This document shows positions 1-5,940 of a stretch of 8,021 nt of DNA, one piece after another (position 1 is the first letter of the stretch; each line of letters begins with the position of its first letter). Source of the DNA: Anaerolineales bacterium UBA3071. Its GTDB lineage: Bacteria > Chloroflexota > Anaerolineae > UBA3071. The notes below the pieces were generated by a model. That model made no database searches and was not told the DNA's origin. It saw only the letters and a program-made list of their open reading frames with translations. The stretch spans positions 1 through 8,021 of the forward strand of contig DFBV01000193.1 in assembly GCA_002366755.1 (NCBI GenBank). The letters are read 5' to 3'. The position numbers and the translations under genes are program-made.

Positions 1-119
1 CCGCGCAGCCGAACGGTGAACGGGGTCTGCCGTTCAATGGTAACATCTCGCAGGGCGAAGACGTCAACCACCGCGGCCTGGATTTGCGCAAGCAACTCAT
101 GTGCAGAAGGGTCTACCAT
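1..119 (-). CDS. 5' end of an unidentified gene downstream of rodA (possibly site-2 protease-like), cut by window edge
   Basis: Only 39 codons are visible, beginning MVDPSAHELLAQIQAAV and ending ..FTVRLR at the window edge. The reading frame is open and follows rodA on the same strand with a 10-nt gap, so it is probably the next gene of the operon. ATG at 119 is preferred over the in-frame ATG at 125 because AGGAG (127-131) lies 7 nt before the former and only 1 nt before the latter. The visible part looks soluble: an amphipathic helix followed by a possible beta strand, with no signal peptide. From memory, some Chloroflexota carry an M50 (site-2 protease) family gene after rodA with a similar soluble N-terminal start, but no HExxH or membrane segment falls inside the window, so this identity is only a guess. 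Confidence 0.5.
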   Translation of the reverse strand, partial: MVDPSAHELLAQIQAAVVDVFALRDVTIERQTPFTVRLR

Positions 120-126
120 CAGCATA

Positions 127-131
127 CTCCT
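127..131 (-). promoter_or_regulatory. Ribosome-binding site deciding the start of the gene after rodA
   Basis: AGGAG on the minus strand overlaps the rodA stop codon (TAGGAG) and sits 7 nt before ATG 119. It supports that start over ATG 125 and suggests translational coupling to rodA. Confidence 0.6.
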
Positions 132-1218
132 AGAATTCGATCTTCCTGTGTCGCATGGCTACGCTCTGCGCCAATCCCAGTCCCAGTAGCAGAGTAACCA
201 ACGAACTGCCGCCATGGCTGACAAAGGGAAGCGGAATGCCCGTCACCGGCAAGAGATGCAGATTCATGCCAATGTTGATCACGCTCTGGACAAAGATGAT
301 GGTGGTCATCCCCACCACAATCAAGCGGCCAAAGTCATCACGCGCCATCTCCGCGATGCGCAGCAGCCGCCAAAGCATGATGAACAACAGAAACAGCAGC
401 AGCAAGGAACCCACAAGACCAAATTCCTCAGCGATGACAGAGAAAATGAAATCGGCATGGCGCACACGCAGAAAGCCTAGCTGACTCTGACTGCCGTGCA
501 GAAACCCTTTTCCCAGCCAGCCGCCCGAGCCAATGCTGGTCAGCGCCTGTTCGATGTTATAGCTGGCGGCAGGGTCGCTCTGGGGGTTGATGAAAATCAG
601 CACACGTTCCTGCATGTACTCCTTGAGGGAAAACCAGAGCACGGGAACAGCAGCAGCGCCAGCCAGACCGATCATCGTGACGTGAAGCCAGCGAATGCCG
701 CCCACGAAGATCATCACCGCTCCCACAGCAGTGAGCACGATGGCCGAACTCAGATGCGGCTGCAGGTAAATCAGCACCACCGGAGGGATCAAAATGGCCA
801 AAGCCATCAGCACATAGCGCCAGCGTCCGATGTCCTCTTCGTGATCGCTCAGGAACTTAGCCAAGACGATGATAGTGAGCAGTTTGGCCAACTCTGAGGG
901 CTGGATGGAAAGCCCCAGGTCAATCCAGCGCTGGGCCCCCATCAGAACCTGGCCGGCGATGAACACGACCCCCAGCATCCCCAGAATAACACAATACAGC
1001 ACAAGGCCCAGGCTGCTCAGAAGGCGATAGTCGATGACGGCTGTCAAGCCCATCAGGCCCAGTCCTATCACGGCGTAGATCAACTGCCGCCGGGTCAAAT
1101 CCTCCAATTCCGGCGTATTGACGGTGGCACTGTAGATCATTACAACGCCGAGGGCGATCAGGAGCAAGGTGACAACCAGCAGGACGTAGTCGAAATGTCG
1201 CCACCGTCTACTGACCAT
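130..1218 (-). CDS. rodA: RodA, SEDS-family peptidoglycan glycosyltransferase
   Basis: RodA polymerises lipid II into glycan strands at the membrane during elongation, working with the class B transpeptidase encoded just upstream. The 362-residue product is normal in length for the family and is dominated by hydrophobic helices (about ten). Family motifs are clear: WIDLG..QPSELAK (98-112), a periplasmic stretch FINPQSDP (209-216) leading to GSGGWLGKG (230-238), RHADFIFSVIAEEFG (253-267) in which D256 matches the catalytic Asp of SEDS proteins, and GIPLPFVSHGGSS (327-339). Start: the frame is open further upstream to 1365, but that extension lies inside the transpeptidase gene and reads as an Arg-rich shadow; ATG 1218 has GGGGTGG close before it and overlaps the mrdA stop by 11 nt. 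The motif usually read as QPDLGTA is QPHLSSA here (H155). FtsW is the alternative assignment; the mre/PBP2 context favours RodA. Confidence 0.95.
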   Translation of the reverse strand: MVSRRWRHFDYVLLVVTLLLIALGVVMIYSATVNTPELEDLTRRQLIYAVIGLGLMGLTAVIDYRLLSSLGLVLYCVILGMLGVVFIAGQVLMGAQRWIDLGLSIQPSELAKLLTIIVLAKFLSDHEEDIGRWRYVLMALAILIPPVVLIYLQPHLSSAIVLTAVGAVMIFVGGIRWLHVTMIGLAGAAAVPVLWFSLKEYMQERVLIFINPQSDPAASYNIEQALTSIGSGGWLGKGFLHGSQSQLGFLRVRHADFIFSVIAEEFGLVGSLLLLFLLFIMLWRLLRIAEMARDDFGRLIVVGMTTIIFVQSVINIGMNLHLLPVTGIPLPFVSHGGSSLVTLLLGLGLAQSVAMRHRKIEF

Positions 1219-3301
1219 GGTCCACCCCATCCATCGGCTTCGTCGGCTCAATCGGCTGACCTTCTGTTCCCATGAACTCCAGAGACTCCTCGGGAGCAAA
1301 ATAGGCCTGCAGGATCTCGACTGCCACGGGCACAGCGGCCTGCGACCCCTCGCCCCCGCCCTCAATGAGGATCACTAGAGCGATTTCCGGGTCTTCGTAG
1401 GGAGCAAAGGCAGTGAACCAGGCGTGGGTAGGGAGATTGCCCTCGGCGTCTCGGTCAGGCCAGCCATCCTGGTTACGATCAATAAAGAACTCCGCCGTGC
1501 CCGTCTTGCCAGCCACAGCGACGTTGGGCAGCGCTGCGTCGGTAGCCGTGCCATGCTCCCAGTTGACCGCCTCATACATCCCCTGGCGCACCACATCCAG
1601 ATGCTCGCGAGCAATGGGCAGTTCCCGGATCAACTCTGGCACGAAGTCCTGGAGCACCTTTCCGTTCGCATCCGTGGTTCGATAGACTAACCTGGGGCGA
1701 TAGAGGTAACCACCGTTGGCCACCGCAACGGTGGCGTTGAGCATCTGCAGCGGTGTGGCCAAAACATAGCCCTGGCCGATGGCTATGTTGTAGGTATCGC
1801 CGGTGACCCAGCTCTGACCGTAGACCTGCCGCTTCCATTTGGCGTCTGGTACCAGACCGGGATTCTCAGCGGGCAGGTCAATGCCAGTAAGCTGCCCCAG
1901 ACCGAAGAGTTGGGCGTACTGGTCGAGGGCCTCCAGACCCAGGCCTTCAAACCTCGCATAGCCACCAGCCAACTGGTAGAAGAAGATGTCACACGACTCC
2001 GCGAGGGCCATCACCACGTTGATACGCCCGTGGCCATAGCCGAGCTCATGGACCCAGCAGTAGAAAGGCTGATCCTGGCGCCGGTCCCATGGGAAGTACT
2101 TGTTGGGCAACCAGATCACACCGTCGTTGGCCCCATCCAATCGCTCGCTGTCACCCAGCAGGGTTCGGGGAGTGATCACCTCTTCCTCCAACCCAGCGGC
2201 AGCAGGAATGATCTTGAAGGCAGACCCCGGGGGATAGATGCCACTGATGGCGTGGTTGACCAAGGGGTGGTCAAGGTCTTCGGCGAGCTCCGCGTACGCC
2301 TTAGCAGAGATCCCCTGGGCGAAGAGGTTGTTGTCGTAGCTGGGCAAGGTGACCATAGCCAAGACAGCACCATTCCTGGGATCCATGGCAATGGCCACGC
2401 CTGCGCGCCGGTAAGCCGCCTGAAGGCCGTAGCGCAGCGCCTCCTCCGCCACCCGCTGCAACTCCAGGTCAATGGTCAGAACCAGGTTGTGGCCCGGAAC
2501 GGGTGACAAAGGCTGGCCAATGCCGCGCACTTCGCGACCGTACACGTCCACAACGACCGCCCTGTAGCCGGCCTCACCGCACAGTGTTTGCTCAAAGGTC
2601 GCTTCCAGGCCCGCCAGGCCAATCTCGTCCGTCTGAACGTATCCCTGCTCAACGTATACATCCACGGACTCACGGGGAATCGGCCCTGTGTAGCCGACGA
2701 TGGCAGCGGTCAGTGCGCCGCCGGGATACTCTCGACGGGGCTGCACCTGAACCTGGATACCTGGTAGATTGCCGCTCTCCTCTTGAATCAGCAGTGCAGC
2801 ATCACGCGGGATGTTATCGCTCACCAGCACAGGACGGAAAATACTCTCCTGAGCAGCTTCTGATATCCTGGCTTCAAGTTCTTCCAGCGAGGGCAAGGCT
2901 GGGGCAATGCTTGCCGACGTTGTCTCGGTGACAGGGAGGGTCTGCTCAAGCGAGGCTGTCTCTGAGGTCGGGAGCGGCGTTTCCAGCAACCGTATCAGCC
3001 GCCGCAGCACACGTGCCTGCTCCGCTTCTTCTTCAGGCAGATCCTCGGGTACTACCACGACCTGATACCGCGGCCGGTTTCGGGCCACAATAGACCCTTG
3101 GCGGTCGTAGATCACGCCCCGTGCCGCCAGCTCGGGCAGGACCCGGAAGCGATTGTTGTTGGCTCTCCAGCGGAAGGTATCGCCCTGCACGATCTGCAAT
3201 CGCCAAAGCTGGCCGGCCAGGGTGACGAATGCCAGTACGACGGCGATGCGCAACAACAGGACGCGGGACATGGACCGCCGCGGCCTCCGAGAGCTCACCA
3301 T
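1208..3301 (-). CDS. mrdA: Penicillin-binding protein 2 (class B, elongation transpeptidase)
   Basis: This protein cross-links stem peptides of peptidoglycan made by RodA. The 697-residue sequence has a short Arg-rich cytoplasmic tail and one membrane anchor (about 14-33), then the pedestal/dimerisation domain beginning with RGVIYDRQG (61-69) typical of class B PBPs, and the transpeptidase domain from about 270. Active-site motifs are complete: SAFK (S360, K363), SCD (436-438) as the SxN/SxD motif, and KTG (599-601). Two features lengthen it beyond the roughly 630 residues of E. coli PBP2: a Ser/Thr/Pro/Glu-rich stretch in the pedestal (about 108-139), and an acidic insert just after KTG (608-620). 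A 30-residue acidic/Pro tail follows the last strand. ATG 3301 is chosen because GAGGAG lies 5 nt before it; it overlaps mreD by 7 nt. M11 is a weaker alternative. FtsI is less likely, given the mre/rodA context. Confidence 0.95.
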   Translation of the reverse strand: MVSSRRPRRSMSRVLLLRIAVVLAFVTLAGQLWRLQIVQGDTFRWRANNNRFRVLPELAARGVIYDRQGSIVARNRPRYQVVVVPEDLPEEEAEQARVLRRLIRLLETPLPTSETASLEQTLPVTETTSASIAPALPSLEELEARISEAAQESIFRPVLVSDNIPRDAALLIQEESGNLPGIQVQVQPRREYPGGALTAAIVGYTGPIPRESVDVYVEQGYVQTDEIGLAGLEATFEQTLCGEAGYRAVVVDVYGREVRGIGQPLSPVPGHNLVLTIDLELQRVAEEALRYGLQAAYRRAGVAIAMDPRNGAVLAMVTLPSYDNNLFAQGISAKAYAELAEDLDHPLVNHAISGIYPPGSAFKIIPAAAGLEEEVITPRTLLGDSERLDGANDGVIWLPNKYFPWDRRQDQPFYCWVHELGYGHGRINVVMALAESCDIFFYQLAGGYARFEGLGLEALDQYAQLFGLGQLTGIDLPAENPGLVPDAKWKRQVYGQSWVTGDTYNIAIGQGYVLATPLQMLNATVAVANGGYLYRPRLVYRTTDANGKVLQDFVPELIRELPIAREHLDVVRQGMYEAVNWEHGTATDAALPNVAVAGKTGTAEFFIDRNQDGWPDRDAEGNLPTHAWFTAFAPYEDPEIALVILIEGGGEGSQAAVPVAVEILQAYFAPEESLEFMGTEGQPIEPTKPMDGVDHGQ

Positions 3302-3795
3302 CGCAGCTCCTCGTGCCCTGTCCTGTGGTGGAGCCAGCGAAAGGCGACGTAGACGGGTATGATCAGTAGACCATTGAATACCATGGAAGGCAACATCACA
3401 CGCAACAGGGTATCAAGCCAGGGCGACCGGCCGGTCGCCCCTACTGAGTGTCCTGTGATGTACGAGAGGAATAGGGAGAACGACCCGTAGATCAGGGTAG
3501 CTACCAGCGTAGTGACGAGAGGCAGGGCGATTTGGCTTCGATAGATGTTCGTGTGTCCCAATCCGGAGAAGAAGCCCACAGCGATGAGCGCCAGCGCCGG
3601 AAGAGCAAACGGCCCGCCGGAGAAGAGACTCAGACAAAGTCCCCCTACAAAGCCCCAGATGATCCCCTCTCCTGTCCCGCGCAACAGGCTCCAGGCTACT
3701 ACAGCCAAGAGCATGAAATCTGGCTTGGCTCCCAGGATGGTAATCTGTGGGGCGACAGTCACTTGCAGCAGCGCAACGACACCCAGAAGGGGCAC
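3295..3795 (-). CDS. mreD: MreD, rod shape-determining membrane protein
   Basis: MreD is a small integral membrane protein of the elongation complex that associates with MreC. The visible product is 166 residues, very hydrophobic, with five or six predicted helices; it contains the typical PDFMLLAVVAWSLLRG stretch after helix 1 and the GFVGGLCLSLFSGGPFALPAL block, and its length fits the family. Identity also rests on position between mreC and the PBP2 gene. The start is uncertain. The only conventional start codon in frame is GTG 3795, but the good ribosome-binding sequence (3820-3827) is 24 nt from it; an in-frame ATC at 3811-3813 lies 6 nt from it and would give an N-terminus ISPYLYVPLLG resembling MreD starts. 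The in-frame stop immediately upstream is the mreC TGA itself, so the two genes share a frame. The 3' end overlaps mrdA by 7 nt. Confidence 0.9.
   Translation of the reverse strand: MPLLGVVALLQVTVAPQITILGAKPDFMLLAVVAWSLLRGTGEGIIWGFVGGLCLSLFSGGPFALPALALIAVGFFSGLGHTNIYRSQIALPLVTTLVATLIYGSFSLFLSYITGHSVGATGRSPWLDTLLRVMLPSMVFNGLLIIPVYVAFRWLHHRTGHEELRW
3307..3312 (-). promoter_or_regulatory. Ribosome-binding site of mrdA, inside the mreD 3' end
   Basis: GAGGAG lies 5 nt before ATG 3301 and within the last codons of mreD, fixing the mrdA start and implying coupled translation. Confidence 0.7.
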
Positions 3796-3819
3796 GTAGA
3801 GGTATGGACTGATGACGAA

Positions 3820-3827
3820 CCTCCCTT
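3820..3827 (-). promoter_or_regulatory. Strong ribosome-binding site between mreC and mreD
   Basis: AAGGGAGG on the minus strand begins 4 nt after the mreC stop. It is 6 nt from the ATC at 3813 and 24 nt from the GTG at 3795. It is the best Shine-Dalgarno match near the mreD start, but no normal start codon sits at the proper distance. Confidence 0.65.
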
Positions 3828-3831
3828 GGGC

Positions 3832-4701
3832 TCACGGGCCAGTGATCTCGGTTTCCTCGGGTAGATTCTGCAGGTCGGCAATAGGCACGAAGTTGGTGAT
3901 CACCAACACCTGCTCCAGATTGCGAAAATCCACGGTGGGGCGCACGCGTGCCTGTTGAAACATCTCGTAATCCCGCTGATACACGTTGCTGATCTGACCG
4001 ATGACCAGACCCCTGGGGAAGCTGTCGCCCAGTCCGGAGGTGATGACGATTTCCCCCTCGTGAACCTCAACGTCTTGTGGAACCTGATCGAGCAGAAGCC
4101 CCCCGCCCGCCAACCCGCGCACGACGCCCATGGCACGGGATGTCTGGATCAGGGCAGTGACCGCACTGTTGACATCAGTGATCAGCAGCACCTCGGAGGA
4201 GGTGTCGTGCACCTCAGTGATGCGCCCGACCAGCCCCCTCTCGGTCACCACCGGCATGTCCAATGAGGCCCCTTGCCTCTCCCCCAGGTCAATGATGACG
4301 AAATCAAGATAGGCGCTGGGGTCATGTCCAATCACGCGGGCGCCCACTTCGCCGCCGCGGTAGTCGTAGGAGGGATTGGTCCTGGTGAAGTCCAGTAGAC
4401 GGCGCAAACGTTCATTCTCTGCCTCTGCCTCTTTGAGTTGCACGTTCTCAATGATCAGGGCATCATTCTCTTGGCGCAGGCGGGCGTTCTCATCACGCAG
4501 GGTGCGCAGATCCCGGAGGGTCTGCACCACATCGCCGACGCCACGGGCCCGGTTGCTGAACCACGATTGGACGGGCGTGACGAGGCGAAGGACGACATCC
4601 TCCGCTGCTTGCAGATAACCAACTTCGTGCAGGACGAGGGCCACGAGAGTGAAAGCTATGAGGAGAAGGGGTACGACTGGGCTTCTGCGCGGACTCTTCA
4701 T
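3832..4701 (-). CDS. mreC: MreC, rod shape-determining protein
   Basis: MreC is a bitopic membrane protein that links MreB to the periplasmic PBP2/RodA machinery. The 289-residue product has the standard layout: a short basic N-terminus (KSPRR), one membrane helix (about 8-27), a coiled coil (about 60-106, with heptads rich in L, E, R and N), then the beta-barrel domain. Conserved blocks are VGARVIGHDPSAYLDFVIID (119-138), MPVVTERGLVGRI (149-161), TSGLGDSFPRGLVIGQI (221-237) and VRPTVDFRNLEQVLVI (253-268). ATG 4701 is the only reasonable start, because no start codon occurs in frame between it and mreB. It has no convincing Shine-Dalgarno sequence (AAGCCGCCAAGCC precedes it), so translation probably depends on ribosomes ending at the mreB stop 11 nt upstream. 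The 3' end abuts mreD in the same frame. Confidence 0.95.
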   Translation of the reverse strand: MKSPRRSPVVPLLLIAFTLVALVLHEVGYLQAAEDVVLRLVTPVQSWFSNRARGVGDVVQTLRDLRTLRDENARLRQENDALIIENVQLKEAEAENERLRRLLDFTRTNPSYDYRGGEVGARVIGHDPSAYLDFVIIDLGERQGASLDMPVVTERGLVGRITEVHDTSSEVLLITDVNSAVTALIQTSRAMGVVRGLAGGGLLLDQVPQDVEVHEGEIVITSGLGDSFPRGLVIGQISNVYQRDYEMFQQARVRPTVDFRNLEQVLVITNFVPIADLQNLPEETEITGP

Positions 4702-4712
4702 GGCTTGGCGGC

Positions 4713-5774
4713 TTAACGCATTACGCCCCTCCGCTGCGTGTCGGTCAGCACCTTGTGCAGCGTGTCCAACTCTTCCAGAATCATGCCTGCCCCGAGGGCT
4801 ACGCAGGTCATGGGGTCTTCAGCGACGCGCACCTGCATCTTCGTTTCCTCGCTCAGTCGCTCGTCCAGCCCTCGCAACTGCGAACAGCCACCAGAGAGGA
4901 CAATGCCATGCTGCATTAGGTCAGAGATCAGCTCCGGTGGGGTCTCGTCGATGGTATTCCTGACCGTCTGGGCGATGGCGCTGACGGGACCACTCAACGC
5001 TTCTCGCAATTCCACACTGCTGACGTCCACGGCCTCGGGCAGCCCGGTGATCAGGTTGCGGCCGCGCAGGGTGACCGTCAGCTCTTCCTCCAGCGGGTAG
5101 GCGGAGCCAGCATCGATTTTGGCCTGCTCCGCCGTGCGCTCGCCGATGAGCAGGTTGTACTTCTGGCGGGCGTAGTTGATGATACTCTCGTCCATCTCGT
5201 CACCGGCGACGCGCAGAGAGCGAGAGACGACGATGCCGCCGAGAGAGATCACCGCGACCTCCGTGGTACCACCACCGACGTCCACGATCATGCTGCCGGT
5301 GGCTTCGGTGATGGGTAGCCCGGCGCCAATGCCGGCGGCCATAGGTTGCTCAACGAGATAGGCCTCCCGCGCCCCAGCACTGGTGGTAGCGTCATACACC
5401 GCCCGCTTCTCCACCTCAGTCACGCCGCTGGGAATCCCCACCACCACTCGCGGGCGAGGAACGCGCATCACCATGCGCTCATGTACCTTGTTGATGAAGT
5501 AGTGCAGCATCTTCTCCGTGACATCGAAGTCAGAGATGACACCATCCCGCAGTGGGCGAATGGCCACGATGTTAGCGGGCGTGCGACCCACCATCGCCTT
5601 CGCTTCCTCGCCGATAGCCAGAACTTTCTGCGTCTTGGTTTCGATAGCCACCACGGAAGGCTCTCGGATCACGATTCCTTTGCGGCGAACGTAGACCAAT
5701 ATGTTGGCCGTCCCCAGATCAATGCCTACATCCAGGGAGAAGAGGCCCAGTAACCAGTTGAGAGGGCTAGCCAC
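4713..5774 (-). CDS. mreB: MreB, bacterial actin
   Basis: MreB is a cytoplasmic ATPase that forms short membrane-bound filaments orienting lateral wall synthesis. The 353-residue protein shows the actin-fold motifs: phosphate-1 DVGIDLGTANILVYV (15-29), connect-1 GIPSGVTEVEKRAV (113-126), phosphate-2 IVDVGGGTTEVAVIS (163-177) and the adenosine motif GIVLSGGCSQLRGL (290-303). The hydrophobic N-terminal stretch SPLNWLLGLF may serve as a membrane anchor. GTG 5774 is chosen because AGGAG (5782-5786) lies 7 nt before it. The frame is open to 5849, but that extension would begin upstream of the predicted -10 box and has no family similarity. Two departures: the usual GTANT is GTANI, and the usual LIEEPMAAAIG block reads LVEQPMAAGIG, with Gln143 where a catalytic Glu is expected. 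It is the first gene of the operon. Confidence 0.97.
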   Translation of the reverse strand: MASPLNWLLGLFSLDVGIDLGTANILVYVRRKGIVIREPSVVAIETKTQKVLAIGEEAKAMVGRTPANIVAIRPLRDGVISDFDVTEKMLHYFINKVHERMVMRVPRPRVVVGIPSGVTEVEKRAVYDATTSAGAREAYLVEQPMAAGIGAGLPITEATGSMIVDVGGGTTEVAVISLGGIVVSRSLRVAGDEMDESIINYARQKYNLLIGERTAEQAKIDAGSAYPLEEELTVTLRGRNLITGLPEAVDVSSVELREALSGPVSAIAQTVRNTIDETPPELISDLMQHGIVLSGGCSQLRGLDERLSEETKMQVRVAEDPMTCVALGAGMILEELDTLHKVLTDTQRRGVMR

Positions 5775-5781
5775 GCGTTTT

Positions 5782-5786
5782 CTCCT
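5782..5786 (-). promoter_or_regulatory. Ribosome-binding site deciding the mreB GTG start
   Basis: AGGAG lies 7 nt before GTG 5774 on the minus strand. It supports the 353-residue start, whose N-terminus also matches MreB proteins. Confidence 0.75.
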
Positions 5787-5798
5787 GAAGCATGATTT

Positions 5799-5822
5799 TC
5801 GGCCGAGGCGAGCAGTCTCGCC
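5799..5822 (-). promoter_or_regulatory. Hairpin and palindrome in the predicted mreB leader
   Basis: Positions 5807-5812 and 5817-5822 form a perfect 6-bp GC-rich stem (GGCGAG/CTCGCC) with a 4-nt loop, followed directly by the 8-base palindrome TCGGCCGA (5799-5806). It lies about 10 nt after the expected transcription start and ends about 25 nt before the mreB start codon. No U-run follows, so it is not a normal intrinsic terminator. It could be an mRNA-stabilising stem or a protein-binding site. Confidence 0.4.
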
Positions 5823-5837
5823 CCAGAACCACCTAAC

Positions 5838-5867
5838 ATTATACCACAAGTTGGCCTAGAGGGAAAA
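5838..5867 (-). promoter_or_regulatory. Predicted promoter of the mreB operon (extended -10)
   Basis: On the minus strand TATAAT (5838-5843) is a perfect -10 box preceded by TGG, giving the extended -10 form TGnTATAAT. The -35 zone (TTTCCC at 5861-5866, 17-bp spacer) is weak, which is common with extended -10 promoters. Predicted start of transcription is near 5831, giving a leader of about 57 nt before mreB. Confidence 0.65.
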
Positions 5868-5880
5868 CGAGTGGTATAAT
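5851..5880 (+). promoter_or_regulatory. Predicted promoter of tilS (extended -10)
   Basis: TATAAT (5875-5880) is a perfect -10 box with the TG extension (TGGTATAAT). TTGGCC (5851-5856) matches four of six bases of TTGACA with an 18-bp spacer. Transcription should begin near 5887, giving a leader of about 54 nt to ATG 5941 or 78 nt to GTG 5965. Confidence 0.65.
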
Positions 5881-5896
5881 CCATGTGCGGGTCAGG

Positions 5897-5936
5897 TACC
5901 AGGGATCAGTGCCCCGTGATCAGGAACGCCCTGGTA
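5897..5936 (+). promoter_or_regulatory. Two-tier hairpin in the tilS leader
   Basis: TACCAGGG (5897-5904) pairs perfectly with CCCTGGTA (5929-5936). Inside it ATCA (5905-5908) pairs with TGAT (5917-5920) around an 8-nt loop. The only upstream Shine-Dalgarno-like bases, AGGA (5922-5925), fall in the asymmetric internal loop, and the outer stem ends 4 nt before ATG 5941. This could affect initiation at that ATG. No run of T follows, so it is not a simple terminator. Confidence 0.45.
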
Positions 5937-5940
5937 TCTA

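Larger units (their letters stand above)
5838..5880. repeat. Perfect 10-bp inverted repeat carrying both divergent -10 boxes
   Basis: ATTATACCAC (5838-5847) and GTGGTATAAT (5871-5880) are exact reverse complements separated by 23 bases. Each arm is the extended -10 element of one of the two divergent promoters. Confidence 0.8.

Noticed and set aside
1219..1365. N-terminal extension of rodA to 1365
   Set aside because: The extra 49 residues are an Arg/Trp-rich shadow of the mrdA coding sequence; ATG 1218 begins at the normal RodA N-terminus.
1910..2506. Plus-strand open frame of 198 codons inside mrdA
   Set aside because: It is antisense to the well-conserved transpeptidase domain, with no ribosome-binding site and no recognisable motif.
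5775..5849. N-terminal extension of mreB to GTG 5849 (MWYNVRWFWG...)
   Set aside because: It would begin upstream of the predicted promoter -10 box, has no family similarity, and GTG 5774 has a well-placed AGGAG.
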